64,000 bases of DNA from Lingula anatina (taxonomy: Eukaryota; Brachiopoda; Lingulata; Lingulida; Lingulidae). The DNA is taken from assembly GCF_001039355.2 (NCBI RefSeq), contig NW_019775136.1, forward strand, positions 189,855-253,854, written 5' to 3'. Below the pieces are notes generated by a model. That model did no database searches, was not told where the DNA came from, and was given only the letters and a program-made list of their open reading frames with translations. Below are positions 26,618 to 39,300 of this stretch, one piece after another. The first letter of the stretch is position 1. Every line of letters begins with the position of its first letter. The translations under genes were made by a program, and so were the position numbers.

Positions 26618-28389
26618 TAACATCCTGTATATATTAACTAAATAATCAACCTGGGCCCATCCAGAACAGTCCATTTATGCAGGAATTATGAATTCACAAT
26701 CCTGACTTGCATCTTAATTTTATCTTAAAATTACCTCTTAATTCTATCTTAAAATCCACTGATCTGCCTTAATTATATATACTTTTGTGCCTTTACCTTC
26801 TATGGCCACAAATGTTTTCATACACCATCATACTTTCTTTCATCCTCCTCTCCTAAAGTTACTTTCATTCTACAACATACTTACTTTCATCTTCCTCCAC
26901 CATAGCTGTGGCACCTTCCTCTGTATCTGGGCCATTAGGTGCCTGTTTGAGACAGTGCCTCACTATAGTAAATGGAAAATCTGCAAATTTCAATGTATCT
27001 GTTGTATCTTCCCAAGTGCCGCTGCTGTACTCTCCCTACAAGTGAAATAAATAATAAAAGATTTGAAATAAGATGTTTGAAAGACTAGGAAATGTAGATA
27101 TTTTCCAAGAAATTTTAGCAAGCCCTCCACAAATTCATATTTTCATTTGAATTCAATTCAACTTCATTTTTAAAATTCTGTTGCTTTTTATTTGCATAAT
27201 TTTTTTTATTATTTTAAAAATTAATTCAATATAATGAACATATGGTAATACTAATTCATAGCTATAAAAGTCTTGTATTGGGGATAAACATCAAAAGGGA
27301 CATTCCAGGATATTTCAGTCCAAATACTTGTGGAAATGGACTGTCTAAGCATGATAAATGTTTTCCAATGTTAATTTTTCATACCTTAAATATCTATAAG
27401 CAATGAATCTAAATTTATTTAATGCTTGCCATAATACAGAAATGATCTTTTTTGCTACTTTGGAATCGGAAATAGATGTGGATATTGGCAGCCTCTCACA
27501 GTTATGCAACAACCTACTTCTTGTATGTGTACCTCGATGGTATATTTTTATCGACTTTTCTTTCAATTATTAAAAATGTCTTTTCAAGTTCAATATCTAG
27601 AAATTAAGACATTATAATGAACACTTGTTGATATTCAGGCAACATATAATGTACGATATATATAATAAAGTTGATTTCGGTAATTTGAAACTTAATTCCA
27701 TAGGATTGTAGTATATACATGGATTTGGTTATTAGTAGGGCAAAGACTGTGTATGAGTACCTCTGCAAGTACATTGCATTTTCTATAAATCTATTGAATG
27801 GGTAAAAGACTGACCTTCTTTAAAGGAGAGAGTGAAACTGGGCTTGTTAACTTCCATTCATGAATAAGTTCTTCTATTCTTGCAATAAACCTGAAGGATG
27901 AAAATATCGAGCTGTAAAAATACAGTAAAATACATCCTTTATTACAGATATTTCATGTCATCACTTATGAATTTTTGTTAGGGTGATGTTTGCTAAATTA
28001 CACATGAATTAAAAAATAAAGGAAAAAATATTGATTCATTATAGGTGTAATTTTTCTATTCACCTCTCCCATTCAGATGCTGTTGTAAAATCTGTAATCT
28101 CAAAAACCTCAGGCTCCTGAAAAAAATTAATAAAACTAACAGTAATATTATATTTTATCTACTACAGGCTAAAGTGTATTTTACTAGTAAATTGCTAAAG
28201 AAAAGAATTTAGTTCATTTTGCAACTCTGCGTGATTTGGTTCTGAATCCAGTACAGCATGTAAGAGGCAGTTTTACTGAATGCTATCAAAATATTAAATA
28301 GAAACTCTACGCTTTGAAACCACTTTTAAGTTCAACTACCAGAAAATAATCAAGAATTGCAAGAATATACTACCAACCTCGTCTGCCAT
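17816..28389 (-). CDS. RAB3GAP1: Rab3 GTPase-activating protein catalytic subunit (copy 1)
   Basis: Catalytic subunit of the Rab3GAP heterodimer. In the family it stimulates GTP hydrolysis on Rab3 and, with RAB3GAP2, acts as a Rab18 exchange factor at the ER. Exons, 5' to 3' on minus: 28378-28389, 28064-28116, 27815-27890, 26885-27035, 26356-26434, 25795-25914, 25452-25617, 25146-25245, 24807-24888, 24425-24493, 23798-23871, 23435-23527, 22914-23074, 22626-22715, 22075-22247, 21709-21763, 20855-21381, 20566-20647, 20147-20252, 19632-19753, 19146-19242, 18798-18898, 18400-18615, 17816-18037. All phases close: 3027 nt, 1008 aa (human about 981). Conserved blocks: VFEITDFTTASEWER near the start, SGTWEDTTDTLKFADFPFT, WRRLYYG, EFVLEMRYRWEN, HQKLQMLNCCIDRKK, ITQEPAPMTEDML, HLRARMQSACLLSDME, LEDFVRWYSPRDYIEEE, RRQKRLFDDTKEAEK, and the terminus RLAGAFSSDT. 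A run of eight Asp lies in the linker before the catalytic region. Start MADE is conserved; the first coding exon is 12 nt. Confidence 0.97.
19247..19301. repeat. Poly-A run (poly-T on the coding strand) at a splice acceptor
   Basis: Fifty-five consecutive A on plus. On the minus strand this is a 55-T tract ending a few bases before the acceptor of RAB3GAP1 exon 21 (19146-19242), so it serves as an extreme polypyrimidine tract. The other copy has 42. Confidence 0.95.
19779..19859. repeat. (AT)n microsatellite, about 40 units
   Basis: An uninterrupted AT tract in a RAB3GAP1 intron. The equivalent site in the second copy (about 36781) has only catatatacc. Confidence 0.97.
23950..24024. repeat. 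(CA)n microsatellite
   Basis: About 37 CA units in a RAB3GAP1 intron; the second copy has only about 8 units at 41218-41232. His-Thr reading frames across it are artefacts. Confidence 0.97.
26525..26617. repeat. (TG)n microsatellite, interrupted
   Basis: Long TG tract with TATGCATG and GC interruptions in a RAB3GAP1 intron. The counterpart at 44791-44840 is shorter and ends in alternating GC. Confidence 0.95.
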
Positions 28390-29644
28390 CGTCCCACCAG
28401 AGATGGCTAGCTGCAGTCGAGAGACGTACCTGCTCAAGCCAGAATTTTATAAAATTTGTTAGAAATTACTTAACCGATTTTGAGCAGGGTTTTTGCATTA
28501 TGATGGGTTATAATAGAGGTTATTTTATGTGTTTTAAACTCCAAAACTGGGAAAGTGAACACCTAACCTGCGACAGCGTAAATATTTTGCAGCCGGAAGT
28601 TTTTGTCATAATTTTCTGCGCAGTAAACGAGTGCGCACTCTAAGCTTCACAATAACCTGTTCAAAAAACTCTGTCAGTGATTGTGCCGTAGAAATTTTTC
28701 TTGAGCAATTAATTAGTAGCAACATAAGATAATTCAAAATTTGGTAAAATTTTGATCGATGTCCATTTTTGGCTTAAATTAGTTCAGTTCGACAGTTGAC
28801 TGCATCAGGTTTAATTTTGCGCCATGAGTCATGTTGAGAAGTACCAAATAGTGATAGTGTAGCACTCAGCTGTAGCATTTCTAACATTAGCAGGCGATAC
28901 AAGTTACTTGACAACACTGAAGCAGTGCAGGAGCTCACTCGGAGAGTTGCCCAGAATACACTGACACAGCGTTCCTTTGGTTGGTGTGTTGGATCTGGGT
29001 AGTTTGCGGTAAGAGAAATGAAAAGACTAGCTTATTTTAAGGAATATACCAAGGAGTTACAACAGGTGTAACTCCTTCCTTGTCACAATTTACAATTGAT
29101 GTTGATTGTTGTGTACAAGCAGTGATACAAATTTTGTTTTTATGTGATATGAGTTATGACTAAAATATTTTCCATCTTCATATATGTAAATACAATTGAT
29201 TAGTAGCATTGTTCATTTGAACTCACTTATATTATGCTTTGTTATGTTTAATTTTGCATACAGAGATTGAATCAGTTTGGAAACATTTCATCCACTCTTA
29301 ACTTACTAGTAATAGTAGGCTTGGCTGTATGGTGACCAGGACACAGCTTTATAGGTGCCATTCTCAACCTTGCTTTTGAATATTATTCTGTTGATATTTT
29401 GTGTTCATCCTAGTCAGAAAGCTAGCTCTGATTGTTTGAGGTGGTCTGGGAGGATATCCAGAATTTGTCTGGCAATTGTTGCTCAAAAGGTGTAAACAGT
29501 ATGAAGCGTAAATATATGTAAGAGTCAGAGACAAAAAAGAAAAAAATACATCATAACTGATAAGAGTAATATTTTTCATTAAAACTAAAGCTTGATCTAC
29601 GTTTCATTCTAATACTCAAGGTCTACAGTACGTGAACATACAGT
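28390..29644. promoter_or_regulatory. Head-to-head RAB3GAP1/TBCE intergenic region, probable bidirectional promoter (copy 1)
   Basis: The two start codons are 1.25 kb apart and divergent. Near the RAB3GAP1 side are CCGGAAGT (28593-28600), an ETS/GABP consensus, and TGCGCA (28617-28622) followed by GTGCGCAC (28631-28638), NRF1-like half sites; all recur in the other copy. A likely non-coding first exon of TBCE ends at a donor (tttgcg|gtaag, 29008) and rejoins at an acceptor (gtctacag, exon from 29629) 16 nt before the TBCE ATG. The transcription starts themselves are not visible from sequence. Confidence 0.6.
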
Positions 29645-32600
29645 ATGGGAGAAGTGGAGCCCAGCCTGGATAATGTGACAGTTGGGAGCAGGTTTTACAG
29701 TGATGGGTACTTTGGTACTGTTATGTATATTGGTGAAGTCCCACCAACCAAAGGTAAACTCGATCATGACATGGTTGTACAGTAATACCACAGAGACCTA
29801 AAGGCTAATTTTATAAGATTTGATGGACTTAACACTCTGTTTAGATTTTTGACATGTTTTAAATGCTAACAGTATATATGCATTAATTCGAACAGATTGG
29901 TGTGATCTTTTCCATTTTATAAACAAATTATAATTGATGGAGATCAAAGTCAAATGTTTCATCATCAGTTTGTTAATGTATATAGCAATAAAGTTGAACA
30001 AGAAATTTAAATGTAAAAGGCAAAAACAATACTAAGCATGAATTGTTTTACAGGTGTCTGGTTGGGTGTAGATTGGGATGATGCTACCAGAGGGAAACAT
30101 GATGGTTCCCATGAAGGGAGGAGATATTTCACAGCCACGTATGATATTAAAGTGTTTTTTAAAAACATGTACTAAATATTTGTTTGTGATCGACAAGTTG
30201 AAATTGGTGTATTGTTTCCATGCATTAGAAATGAATGTTACTTGGTTGCCAATACAGAAATCACAACATAGATCTGATATTGGTTATGAATGGAGCTCCT
30301 GTATAGATTCGAATTTAGTGACTAAAAAAGTAAATGATAAAAGGTGTCAAAAAGTGTACTAAGTCTTATAAGTCTGACATAGATGTAACTCTTTGCAGAC
30401 ACTAAATTACAACCAACTCAGTTACTGTATGACCCACTGTATACACAATAAAGAGAAAATATATATTTGAAACCAAACCCATCCTTTATTTGCAGACATC
30501 CAACTTCTGGGTCCTTTCTCAGGCCTAAGAAAGCAGACTTTGGTATAAGTATGTATGCGGCTTTGTCTGAGAGATATGGGATTGTGGAGGATGAGCATGC
30601 AGGGGTCATCCTAGAGGAGATGTATGTGCAGGGGAAAGGAAAGCAAACGGTGGTGGAAGTGGTGGGAGCAAGGAAGGTCAATATTCAGCAGAGGTGAGAA
30701 TAAGGCATATTTAACTGGGATCTTTACAGAAATAAGACCAATAGTAATTGAATATGCCAAAAAGTATAACTTGATATTGTTTAAGCAGCTGCTGTTAGTA
30801 CTGGGTGGTGATGTTGCTTTAAAAATATAAATGTAAAGTGTTGAAAGAGGAAATTTGGCATTTGTTTAGAATAGAATTATTTGAATGTAAATCTAATATT
30901 AATAATTTCATCTTTTTGAAATGCAGATTTATCATTTCAGTCAATTTGACCAACTGAAGTCCCTTCTTCTAAAGGATATGAAGATCTCTGGTGCAGGACC
31001 TGAATCAGCATTAGAAAATACTTGCCCAAATGTTGAAGAATTAGACATATCCCAAAATTTGATCCCATCATGGGAGGAAGTTGCAAAAATAGCAGTTCAG
31101 TTAAAGAAACTTGAGATATTGAATTTAAGGTTGGTTTAAAAACCTTTGTTGTTAGAATTTCATTTGTTAACAAGTTTAATGAGTTATTTTATTCATTAAC
31201 ATTTTGATTTTTCAAAGCATTTGAAAGTGATAAGAAAAATGAGAATTTTATGCAGGGTGATAATATAAAGTGTCTTGGATCTCTTCTTCATCAAGGCAAT
31301 ACTTACTAAAAATTAATGAATGATTCCTTTTTACAGTGAAAATCAACTAAGATTTCCAGACAATCCACCTGGTTTGTGTTCAGCATTTTTGTGCTTAAAA
31401 ACCATTATATTGAACAGGATGCAGTTATGTTGGAGACAGGTGAGTATTCTTTCATAATTAATACATTCTACATACAAATTGTAGCATATTTATACAAATA
31501 ATTTAAAAAATCTCTGCTTTATTTGGAAAATGAGAAAAATGTGAGTATTATGTTATTGTTTAGATTTTGAGTCCCTACTATATGTTACTTATGTTACTTT
31601 AAAATTTTATGTAATAGTAATTTTTATTTTTTTTGTTTAATTTTCATTTTTTCGTGAAAGGTTCTGGATTTCTCCAAAATGTGGCCAGATATCCAAGAAA
31701 TTTTGGTTTGCTATAACAACATCAGTACCATCTCAGAGCTACCACCACCACAGTTACATAACTTAACACTTATAGATTTAGAGGGAAACCAGTTAGATGA
31801 CTGGAGCAGTGTGTTGCAGCTGGGAACATTGAAAAGGTTAGGTATTATAGAAAGTTCCTTATGAGCATTTTTCGTAAAATAAAAAATCCTTAAAATGTCA
31901 GTGTCACATAATGATTGTTTAAGTATAATTTTGTCAGGTAACAATTTAATCAATTTCTTTCATTTGTACTCTATTTATATTTCCATGATTTTTTTACATT
32001 GTAGAGTAGAAACACTGCATCTCAATAAAACTGGACTGGTGAATATTTTTTTCAATGATGTCCAGCCTGGAGAAACCACTCACTATTTTCCAGCGCTGAA
32101 ATGTTTGTCTTTGAATGATAACGGGATACATGAGGTTAAGATTTTACTATTTATTCCTCACACACAATTAACTATAAGTTAATTACAGATCACGACAGAT
32201 TACAAAATATCTTTTCATATCTTATCTTGTTTCAGTCTATTTGAGGTATTTTTATCGTATTAAATCTTCTATGTTTATGCATTAAGACCCTTTCTCTAAT
32301 TATCATTAATAGTGGAAATTATTTTCTCTTTTCTTACAAGATTTTGTTTCTGAATGATCTTCAGGTGGTTATCAAGCTTCCAAGGAACTTATCTTGTTTT
32401 CAGTGAGTATTTAAAATTTTTTGTTTCAGTGGTCTTCCTTCAATGAGTTGAATAAACTCTCAGTATTGGAGGACATTCTTATCAAGAGAAATCCAATAAT
32501 GGAGACTGGCACTGTAGAACAAGTTAGGGAAAACATTGTTGCTAGAATGAAGGGATTAAAAATGTGTAATAGAACTGTGGTAAGTTGTGTTTTATTTTGC

Positions 32601-34460
32601 TTTGTTACCACCATTCTACATATGAAAATTATCAGATTTAATTAAGATATTGAAACCAGTGATTTATAGATATTTAAAAAAATATGACTTGGAAAATATT
32701 TTGATAATTACATTATAAAGAAATGTTTTCATTTTTTTATGTCATATGATTTAGCATTTTAATACCCTTAGTCGTATCTGCAGCTGAAACGGAATTTAAA
32801 AGAAATATCTTTGCCAAGCAGTAAAATCATTTAATTGAATAGATAATGGGTGACATATCATTTTTACCAAATATTAGGTAGAGGAAGGTGAGAGGCGTGG
32901 TGCTGAGATAGATTATCTTAAGATTCATGGTCAGGAGTGGCGCCAGGCGGGTGGACATCAAGATCCTGAAAAAAATAAACCTCACCAGGAATTCCTCTGT
33001 AAACACCCAAGATACCAGGAATTTGTTGCCAGTAAGAATCTGGAATAAGCTTGACATTATTAATTTGTCAGGGGGTTCTTTACTGCAGAGATTAAGAAAG
33101 GCTTTTAATAGTATATGCTTTTTATTGTTTTTCTATCAGATTTGTGATATAAAACAAAAAGTGAAATCACTTCATAGACGTGAATGTTTTAATATTTGAC
33201 AAAAGATATTACTAATCATAAATTATTGCTACTTTTTATGAGTTGCGTAAGTTATTTGCACATACAATGGAAATCATCTAAGCTATCCTAGTAATGCTGC
33301 CTGCATTGTGTGACATCAAAATAGTAAAAAAAGTGCAATAATCTGTGTGAGTTGGGGTTAACCATTTAGCAATAAAGCTGAAACTTTAACAGTGTACAAA
33401 AGGGACACCAAAAACATAGTGGATTTGTAGTGTAATGCAGTAGAACGTAATTCAAGAACTTAAGATTATCATTAAGAATCTTGCTTGATTTTATGCTTAG
33501 TCATGAGACATGGGGCTCTATGGGATAATTCCTGTTAATTTTTTTTTTTTTTCAGAATATGGTCCCCCAGAAGATTCTGAAATGCAAAAGCAAAATATGG
33601 GTGCATTGAAACATGACCTACTATGTATCCTTGAAGTTATCAAATCAAAGTTAGATATCCTGCATAAAATATATTTATTTTGTAGCTGAAACTATAATAA
33701 TAAAAACAAATAAGAGCGAGTGGTTACAAGTCAGTAGGTAAAGGTTGACCAGCACTTGTTAGTAAAAGAAGGAAAATGTTGAACTTGAAAATTCTGAACC
33801 CTATTTTTCCTTAGCATCTGCTGCAGCTGTTGAAATAAAAAATCCAAATTTCCCAGAAAAACCAAGTATCAAGAAGAGGTTACCAAGTAAGCTATTCCAA
33901 GTTCAGCACATTACCTTCTAAACTATTTTTGCTGAAAAAAAATTGTTAGACTGGACCTCGAGTTACATACTTTGCACCTGTGCACATGATTATATTTTGG
34001 TTTTATATATATATTTTGAATTGTGTCACATGCACCTTATTTATGTTCCTATTGATTGAAAAGGAAATGAGATTGATTAACATTCAAATGCACTGGTATT
34101 TTTATTTTCATTGCAGGAACAATGAAAATTCAAAAACTGAAGCCTCTTATACAACGGTTGTATAAGATAGGGGATTTAGACTTTAAATTGGTATACACAA
34201 GCCAAAAAGTAAGTTCTTTAACTTTTTTTAGTTGAAACTAATAAAAAGGGCAAGTTTAGAAAAGAAAAATTGAAGTAGGCAAAACATTTAAGTATGTTTT
34301 TGAAGTTTGAAAAATATAATGTTTCTCAAGTTATGTAAACTTAAAATAAATATCGTCGTCTTTTCAGGCACAAGGCACAGAATATGATTTTGATGATGAT
34401 TTGAAAGAACTGTCTTATTTCTCAATAGAAGATGGAGATACAATCCTTGTTAAATCATGA
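29645..34460 (+). CDS. TBCE: Tubulin-specific chaperone E (copy 1)
   Basis: Tubulin-folding cofactor E: in the cytosol it binds alpha-tubulin and works with cofactors C and D to assemble alpha/beta dimers. Exons: 29645-29753, 30054-30138, 30496-30693, 30941-31129, 31337-31439, 31661-31836, 32005-32134, 32430-32579, 32878-33031, 33556-33624, 33815-33886, 34117-34208, 34368-34460; 1620 nt, 539 aa (human 527). Domains in order: CAP-Gly (about 1-75, with [10 protein letters not shown] and GKHDGSHEG), leucine-rich repeats (about 140-360, e.g. [12 protein letters not shown] and LKCLSLNDN), an LRR cap with EWRQAGGH and KHPRYQEFV, and a C-terminal ubiquitin-like fold (about 455-539, starting near [15 protein letters not shown]). 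The exon at 30941 was chosen over an acceptor at 30927 because only it keeps the frame. In this copy the last base of exon 2 is C, giving Thr where the family has Arg. Confidence 0.97.
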
Positions 34461-34736
34461 TGTGAAATTATTTCTAATTTGCTAAATGATGCTGCTGTGC
34501 ATTATATTAATGCCCGGTTTTGGAATAGTCAAGATAATCATGAAGTCAACCAAAGAGCAAAATAGTCTGAGGTCATATTTATTGAATTGTGAACTGTTTT
34601 ACACTATCTCAGTGTATGTAATTTTCAAGGTCAAGGGCATGCCCAGAGAAGTATGCTATGTTTATAGAGGATTCTCTAAAAGATGTTTGATATAAGATTC
34701 CAAAGCTATTATTATTGTACCACCAGCGTAGGCGCT

Positions 34737-34737
34737 N
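34737..34737. other. Single-N contig join 3
   Basis: Isolated N. Left sequence ends at the equivalent of about 52899, right sequence restarts near the equivalent of 17760, so about 17 kb is repeated across the join. The flanks next to the N (about 34717-34794) do not align well to the other copy, as expected of ragged contig ends. Confidence 0.85.
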
Positions 34738-34851
34738 TTTGTTGACATTTAAATTCAAAAAAACCATGGCAAAATTGCTCAAAAAGTTTTTGATTAAAAC
34801 CCCCCCCCCCCCCCAGGCATGCATGCTGCAAGTACAGTCAATGTGATAATT

Positions 34852-36258
34852 TTAAGTAAATGTTGTATCAGAGGAGAAAGCTCCTGCCAGTCTGAACTCG
34901 TCTCTTAACAGGACACAGAACATCCTCTGTGCCGAGGGCCTGGAGTAAGGGGCTGGTCGTGGTACAACTGTCCTAAGGATGTACTCCCTGCCTGCAGGCT
35001 TAGGAAAGTCCGACCCATTCTTGATGTTGTCCTCGGGAGACACAGGCATGCCATTCACCATCATGTTTGCACTCTGAAAAACAGAAGACATGCATTGACG
35101 TTAGCACAAATAATGTTATCATATTGCACATTGTCAATAAAAAGGGAGTATCCATGTATCAAAAAGAATCATGACCAGTGTAGATGGAGCATTGATCAAA
35201 CTACTTCTGTCTCATTACCAAATATCACCAATTTAAAGTTAGGCAAGAGACTTTCTCTTTCCACACTCAAGATATTGAGGTTTTCCTTGCACACACTACA
35301 TACTGGAAGTATTTTACACTTTTTCAATTTGGGAATTAACCATTTTTCATTCAATCCAAATGATTTCCTAATCCAAGCCTCTATCAACAAACTCTCTGTC
35401 AAAGATTCTATCAAAATCCCAGCTTTCACCCACCTTCTGTGCTTCGGCAAACAATTTATGTATGATGGCCCCTGCTGGGCCCCTGGCCCCTCCCGACACC
35501 TCAACCTCTGGCTGTTCCAGTAATTTGGAGGCAAACTCCTCTATGTGGCCCTGGTGTGCCTTGTCCTCTGTCTCCCACTGAAACTTATTCCTCAGAGACC
35601 TGCCCCTGGCTATGACCAGTTCTGCTAGCCTCAGCTGGTTTAGGAGATCCTGTGTGGGAGAGATGATGATGATGAAAATAGCAATTAAAGAAGAAATGAG
35701 CTCTTAATTCTTGTCCCTGGATCAAACAATGTCAGTGAATGTATAGTCATTAATTTGTTTTATCTAGCTTACACAAAGAGGGTTGACAAGTATTACAGAT
35801 CCAAATATAGTGCCCACCTCGTATTTTTTGACATCCTGATCTGGGGCTCTGGTAACTTTACTGCTTTTGGTCTGGATCTGTTGAAGTAATGTGTTTAAGC
35901 TGGGTATACTGGAATCATCTGTAAGAATGTATAAATTTTTATTATAAAATTTAGTAAACAGTGAAAAAGGCAATTTTCTATCAATATGAAGTTGGAATTT
36001 GATGAAAAGAAACATTTTGCTAACATGCATAATGAAATAATGATAATATTTCAACTAAAAATTCACAAAACTCAACTGAAGTACTTATTTTCATTTAATT
36101 TTTTTTTCTACATATTTTGAGCCAAATGATAATATAGGTATATGTACTTGTAGATACTTACTGTTTTCCTGTAGTTTGATAATAGCACCATGAATAAGCA
36201 TTGGCATCAAATGAAGGGCAAGCTGACCTGGTTTCAGGGAGGCTAAGAAGTGGAGAAC

Positions 36259-36304
<46 letters not shown>

Positions 36305-39300
36305 CAATCATTTTACCACGCCAACAGGACACTGCTGTCATCATATTATATCTCTCTCATCTAAAATTCTTAAATAAACACATATTTTTGAAATATATTT
36401 TCGAAATATTTTAACAAAGCCATACTATACAAACAAGGGGGTTGTAACATGACAATTCTGTTTGATACTCAGTCCATTTTATAAAAATAGGCTATTTTAC
36501 TTGAATGTATTCAAATATTTAAGTTAAATCAAATACATAGTACTCACAATTGACACACACTCCTTACTAATCTGAATTAAAAAGATTAACCTACTGCCAG
36601 TGCATGAATATAATTATCTGACAATAAAAACTACCTTTTCTGCCTCCTTAGTATCATCAAAGAGTCTCTTCTGTCTCCTGACTGGTACTGGCTTTGCATT
36701 ATGCCAGACTTCAACCCACATGTTGCCAGGGATCTGCATCCGCTGACTCAGTTGACCTGAGCAAAAAACTTCTTACTATCAACATATATACCATATCAAG
36801 TGTTACAGAATTGTGGCCAGCTATTCAAAAATAATAAGATGATAATTATACTATATATCATTCTGATGAGCTGTAGGGCTTAAAGATTTAATAAAATGAA
36901 GATGATAATATGGATAACGAATCCACCTCACTAGTCTGTTAAATCATGTAGACTAGTTCCAAATTTAATTAACATTATAGTGAAACAAATGACTTTCAGT
37001 GACATAAAGAGTAACCACAGCAAGCCCAGGTTTGCATGTTATTAAACCGCCCAATACGTAGATATAAAGTTCTTTACCTTTCTTTTCTCCTTGTGAATCC
37101 TGGTCTGCATCCTCCTCTTCTATATAGTCCCTAGGGGAGTACCAGCGAACAAAATCCTCTAGGATACAACCAGGGTTGGCAGCCTCAAAAACAACAGTAA
37201 ATACTGATAACACTTTGAGTACAGCAGTAGATTAAAAAAACAACTCTCATCTCCTTTTGGAATATTTCATATATTTCATCTACATTTATTACTTTTGCAA
37301 TATTTCATAAAAAAACTTAATTTTGCAACATTTTATAGATGTCAAATTTTTTCAAATTTAATAAATTCTACCCATGTTGAAACATTTTGTACAAAAACGA
37401 TTAAAAAAACTTGTCATCATCCATTTCATGTTCATTAAAAAGCACACTGGACTCTAGAGATTGTACCATTTTCCACATCTCAGTTAACTAACTTACCAGG
37501 GGTAATCCTAGAGAGGGGTGAGAAACGTCCATTGTTCTCGTCAGCGAGGCTGGCTTTTTTCAGGGTATGTACGCACAGACAGAAAACTAAGTATTGTGGG
37601 AACGTTACTAATGAAGCCACTGGTAGTACTAGTAGATATCAGCCTGTAGTCTTGAACAAGCGCCTCGATGACGAGTGAACAGTTGTCAAAAACAAAAGAC
37701 CCAGGTGTGGTAGTTCGACTACTGTTCATGCGTGCCGCAAAGACCAAACCTAATTGCTCCTCAAGGTCACAAAACAATATCCGGTACTGACGGCTAGGCT
37801 TGTCTTAATCATATAAGTAGCGCGTTTCCACCGCCTGAACTTACCTTGAAAGCCTCCATGTCTGACAACAGACAAGCACTTTGCATCCTCGCTCTCAGAT
37901 GTGTGCCTTCTACTGATGACCCCAGACTGAAACACAGAATGCAATGCTGATTAAAAAAAAACTCTTTCTACCACCCCTAACATCATACAACAATGTGCAA
38001 CAAACATATTATATTAAAGCAACATTTTAAAATAGCAATGAAGAAACAAACAGCCAAGCATTGTACAATGGTTGTAAACGTGCATCCTTGATAGATCTTT
38101 GTTTGTGGAGGCCACTTATTTACATCCACTTACTTGGCTAGCACTTCAGCATGCTCTGCCAGCATGTCCTCAGTCATGGGGGCAGGTTCCTGAGTGACAG
38201 GAATGTAGAGAATCTCGTCCCTTCTCAACAATTTCAACTCCCCGCACGGCCTGAGACGCCCCTCTGGCTGCAATGTCACTGAGTCTTCATACCTGACATC
38301 TGTGGACCCACTGAGATCTGAGGCAAGGCTGATAGCCTCTTCATTATCACAGTCTTCTCCTAGCAAAGACGCACTGTCACTTGAATCAGCCACAGATGTC
38401 TTTTTAGCTAAAGATACCTGACTCATAGATTCTTGGCACTCATAAAATTCATCATCATCGTCGTCGTCATCATCTTCCCCCTCTTTCTCCTTTGCTGCAT
38501 CTTTTCCAGTGTCTTTCTCTAAGTTTTTACCCTTCGTGTCCTGTACTGAAGACTTAACTTGCTTACCTAACTCTTCAATGTTATCTGATATAGAGGTATG
38601 TTTGACCTCCAGACCAAGTGCAGACCTCGTTTTCTTCCTATCAATACAACAATTCAACATCTGGAAAGTAAGACGAGGTCAAGTTTCACCTGTACTTAAA
38701 TTTGCTGCATTTAATGCAAGTACTTAAAAAACATTTTTTCAAACTTCATAAAAAAAATACACCAGAGCCTAGAGTATGTTGAATCTTATCAGTGGGCAAA
38801 GGCTCAGCCGATAAACTAAAACCTTATGCAAGAAACAGTTAAGCATGTTACAACTAGTTTTGGGGACAAGGATGGGATCTGAGATTTTCTTTATCTTTAC
38901 ATCAGGCAATAACTTCTTGTGTCTTGAACTTGGTCGTTTCATTAGAAAGAAATTTGCAGTGAATTAATTAATTTATGCATTATTACCTGTAACTTCTGAT
39001 GAAGTAAACTTGTTCCTAGATTAGGTGAACCTTTTTCTAAACTGAAAAGAATCAATGGTTTGAGAAATTACAGAGCTTTTAATAACATCGTAGGCAAAAT
39101 AAAGATGCAAACCAGGCAATTTATTTTTATTTGTTTTTTTTTTTTTGTAATATATAGTTGTTTTCCTGTGTGCCTTCCTTTAGTCAATTTCCTGGCACAC
39201 AAACAAATTGCTACAAAGATATTTATCTCATAAAAGAAAATCAAAAGTTTTTGCAAAAAATTTGACCTTTCTTTTTTTACTATCGTTAAAAACATTTTCT

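Larger units (their letters stand above)
17760..34716. repeat. Left member of the ~17-kb RAB3GAP1-TBCE duplicate
   Basis: The whole block recurs at 34795-52899 in the same orientation and order, with all 24 RAB3GAP1 and all 13 TBCE coding exons of equal length. It ends just before the N at 34737. This copy uniquely has a long (AT)n tract and a long (CA)n tract, and lacks the LINE and hAT-like insertions of the right copy. Confidence 0.93.

Noticed and set aside
37541-37777. 78-codon frame inside the hAT-like insert as a transposase
   Set aside because: Too short, with no transposase motif; the element is better described as non-autonomous.
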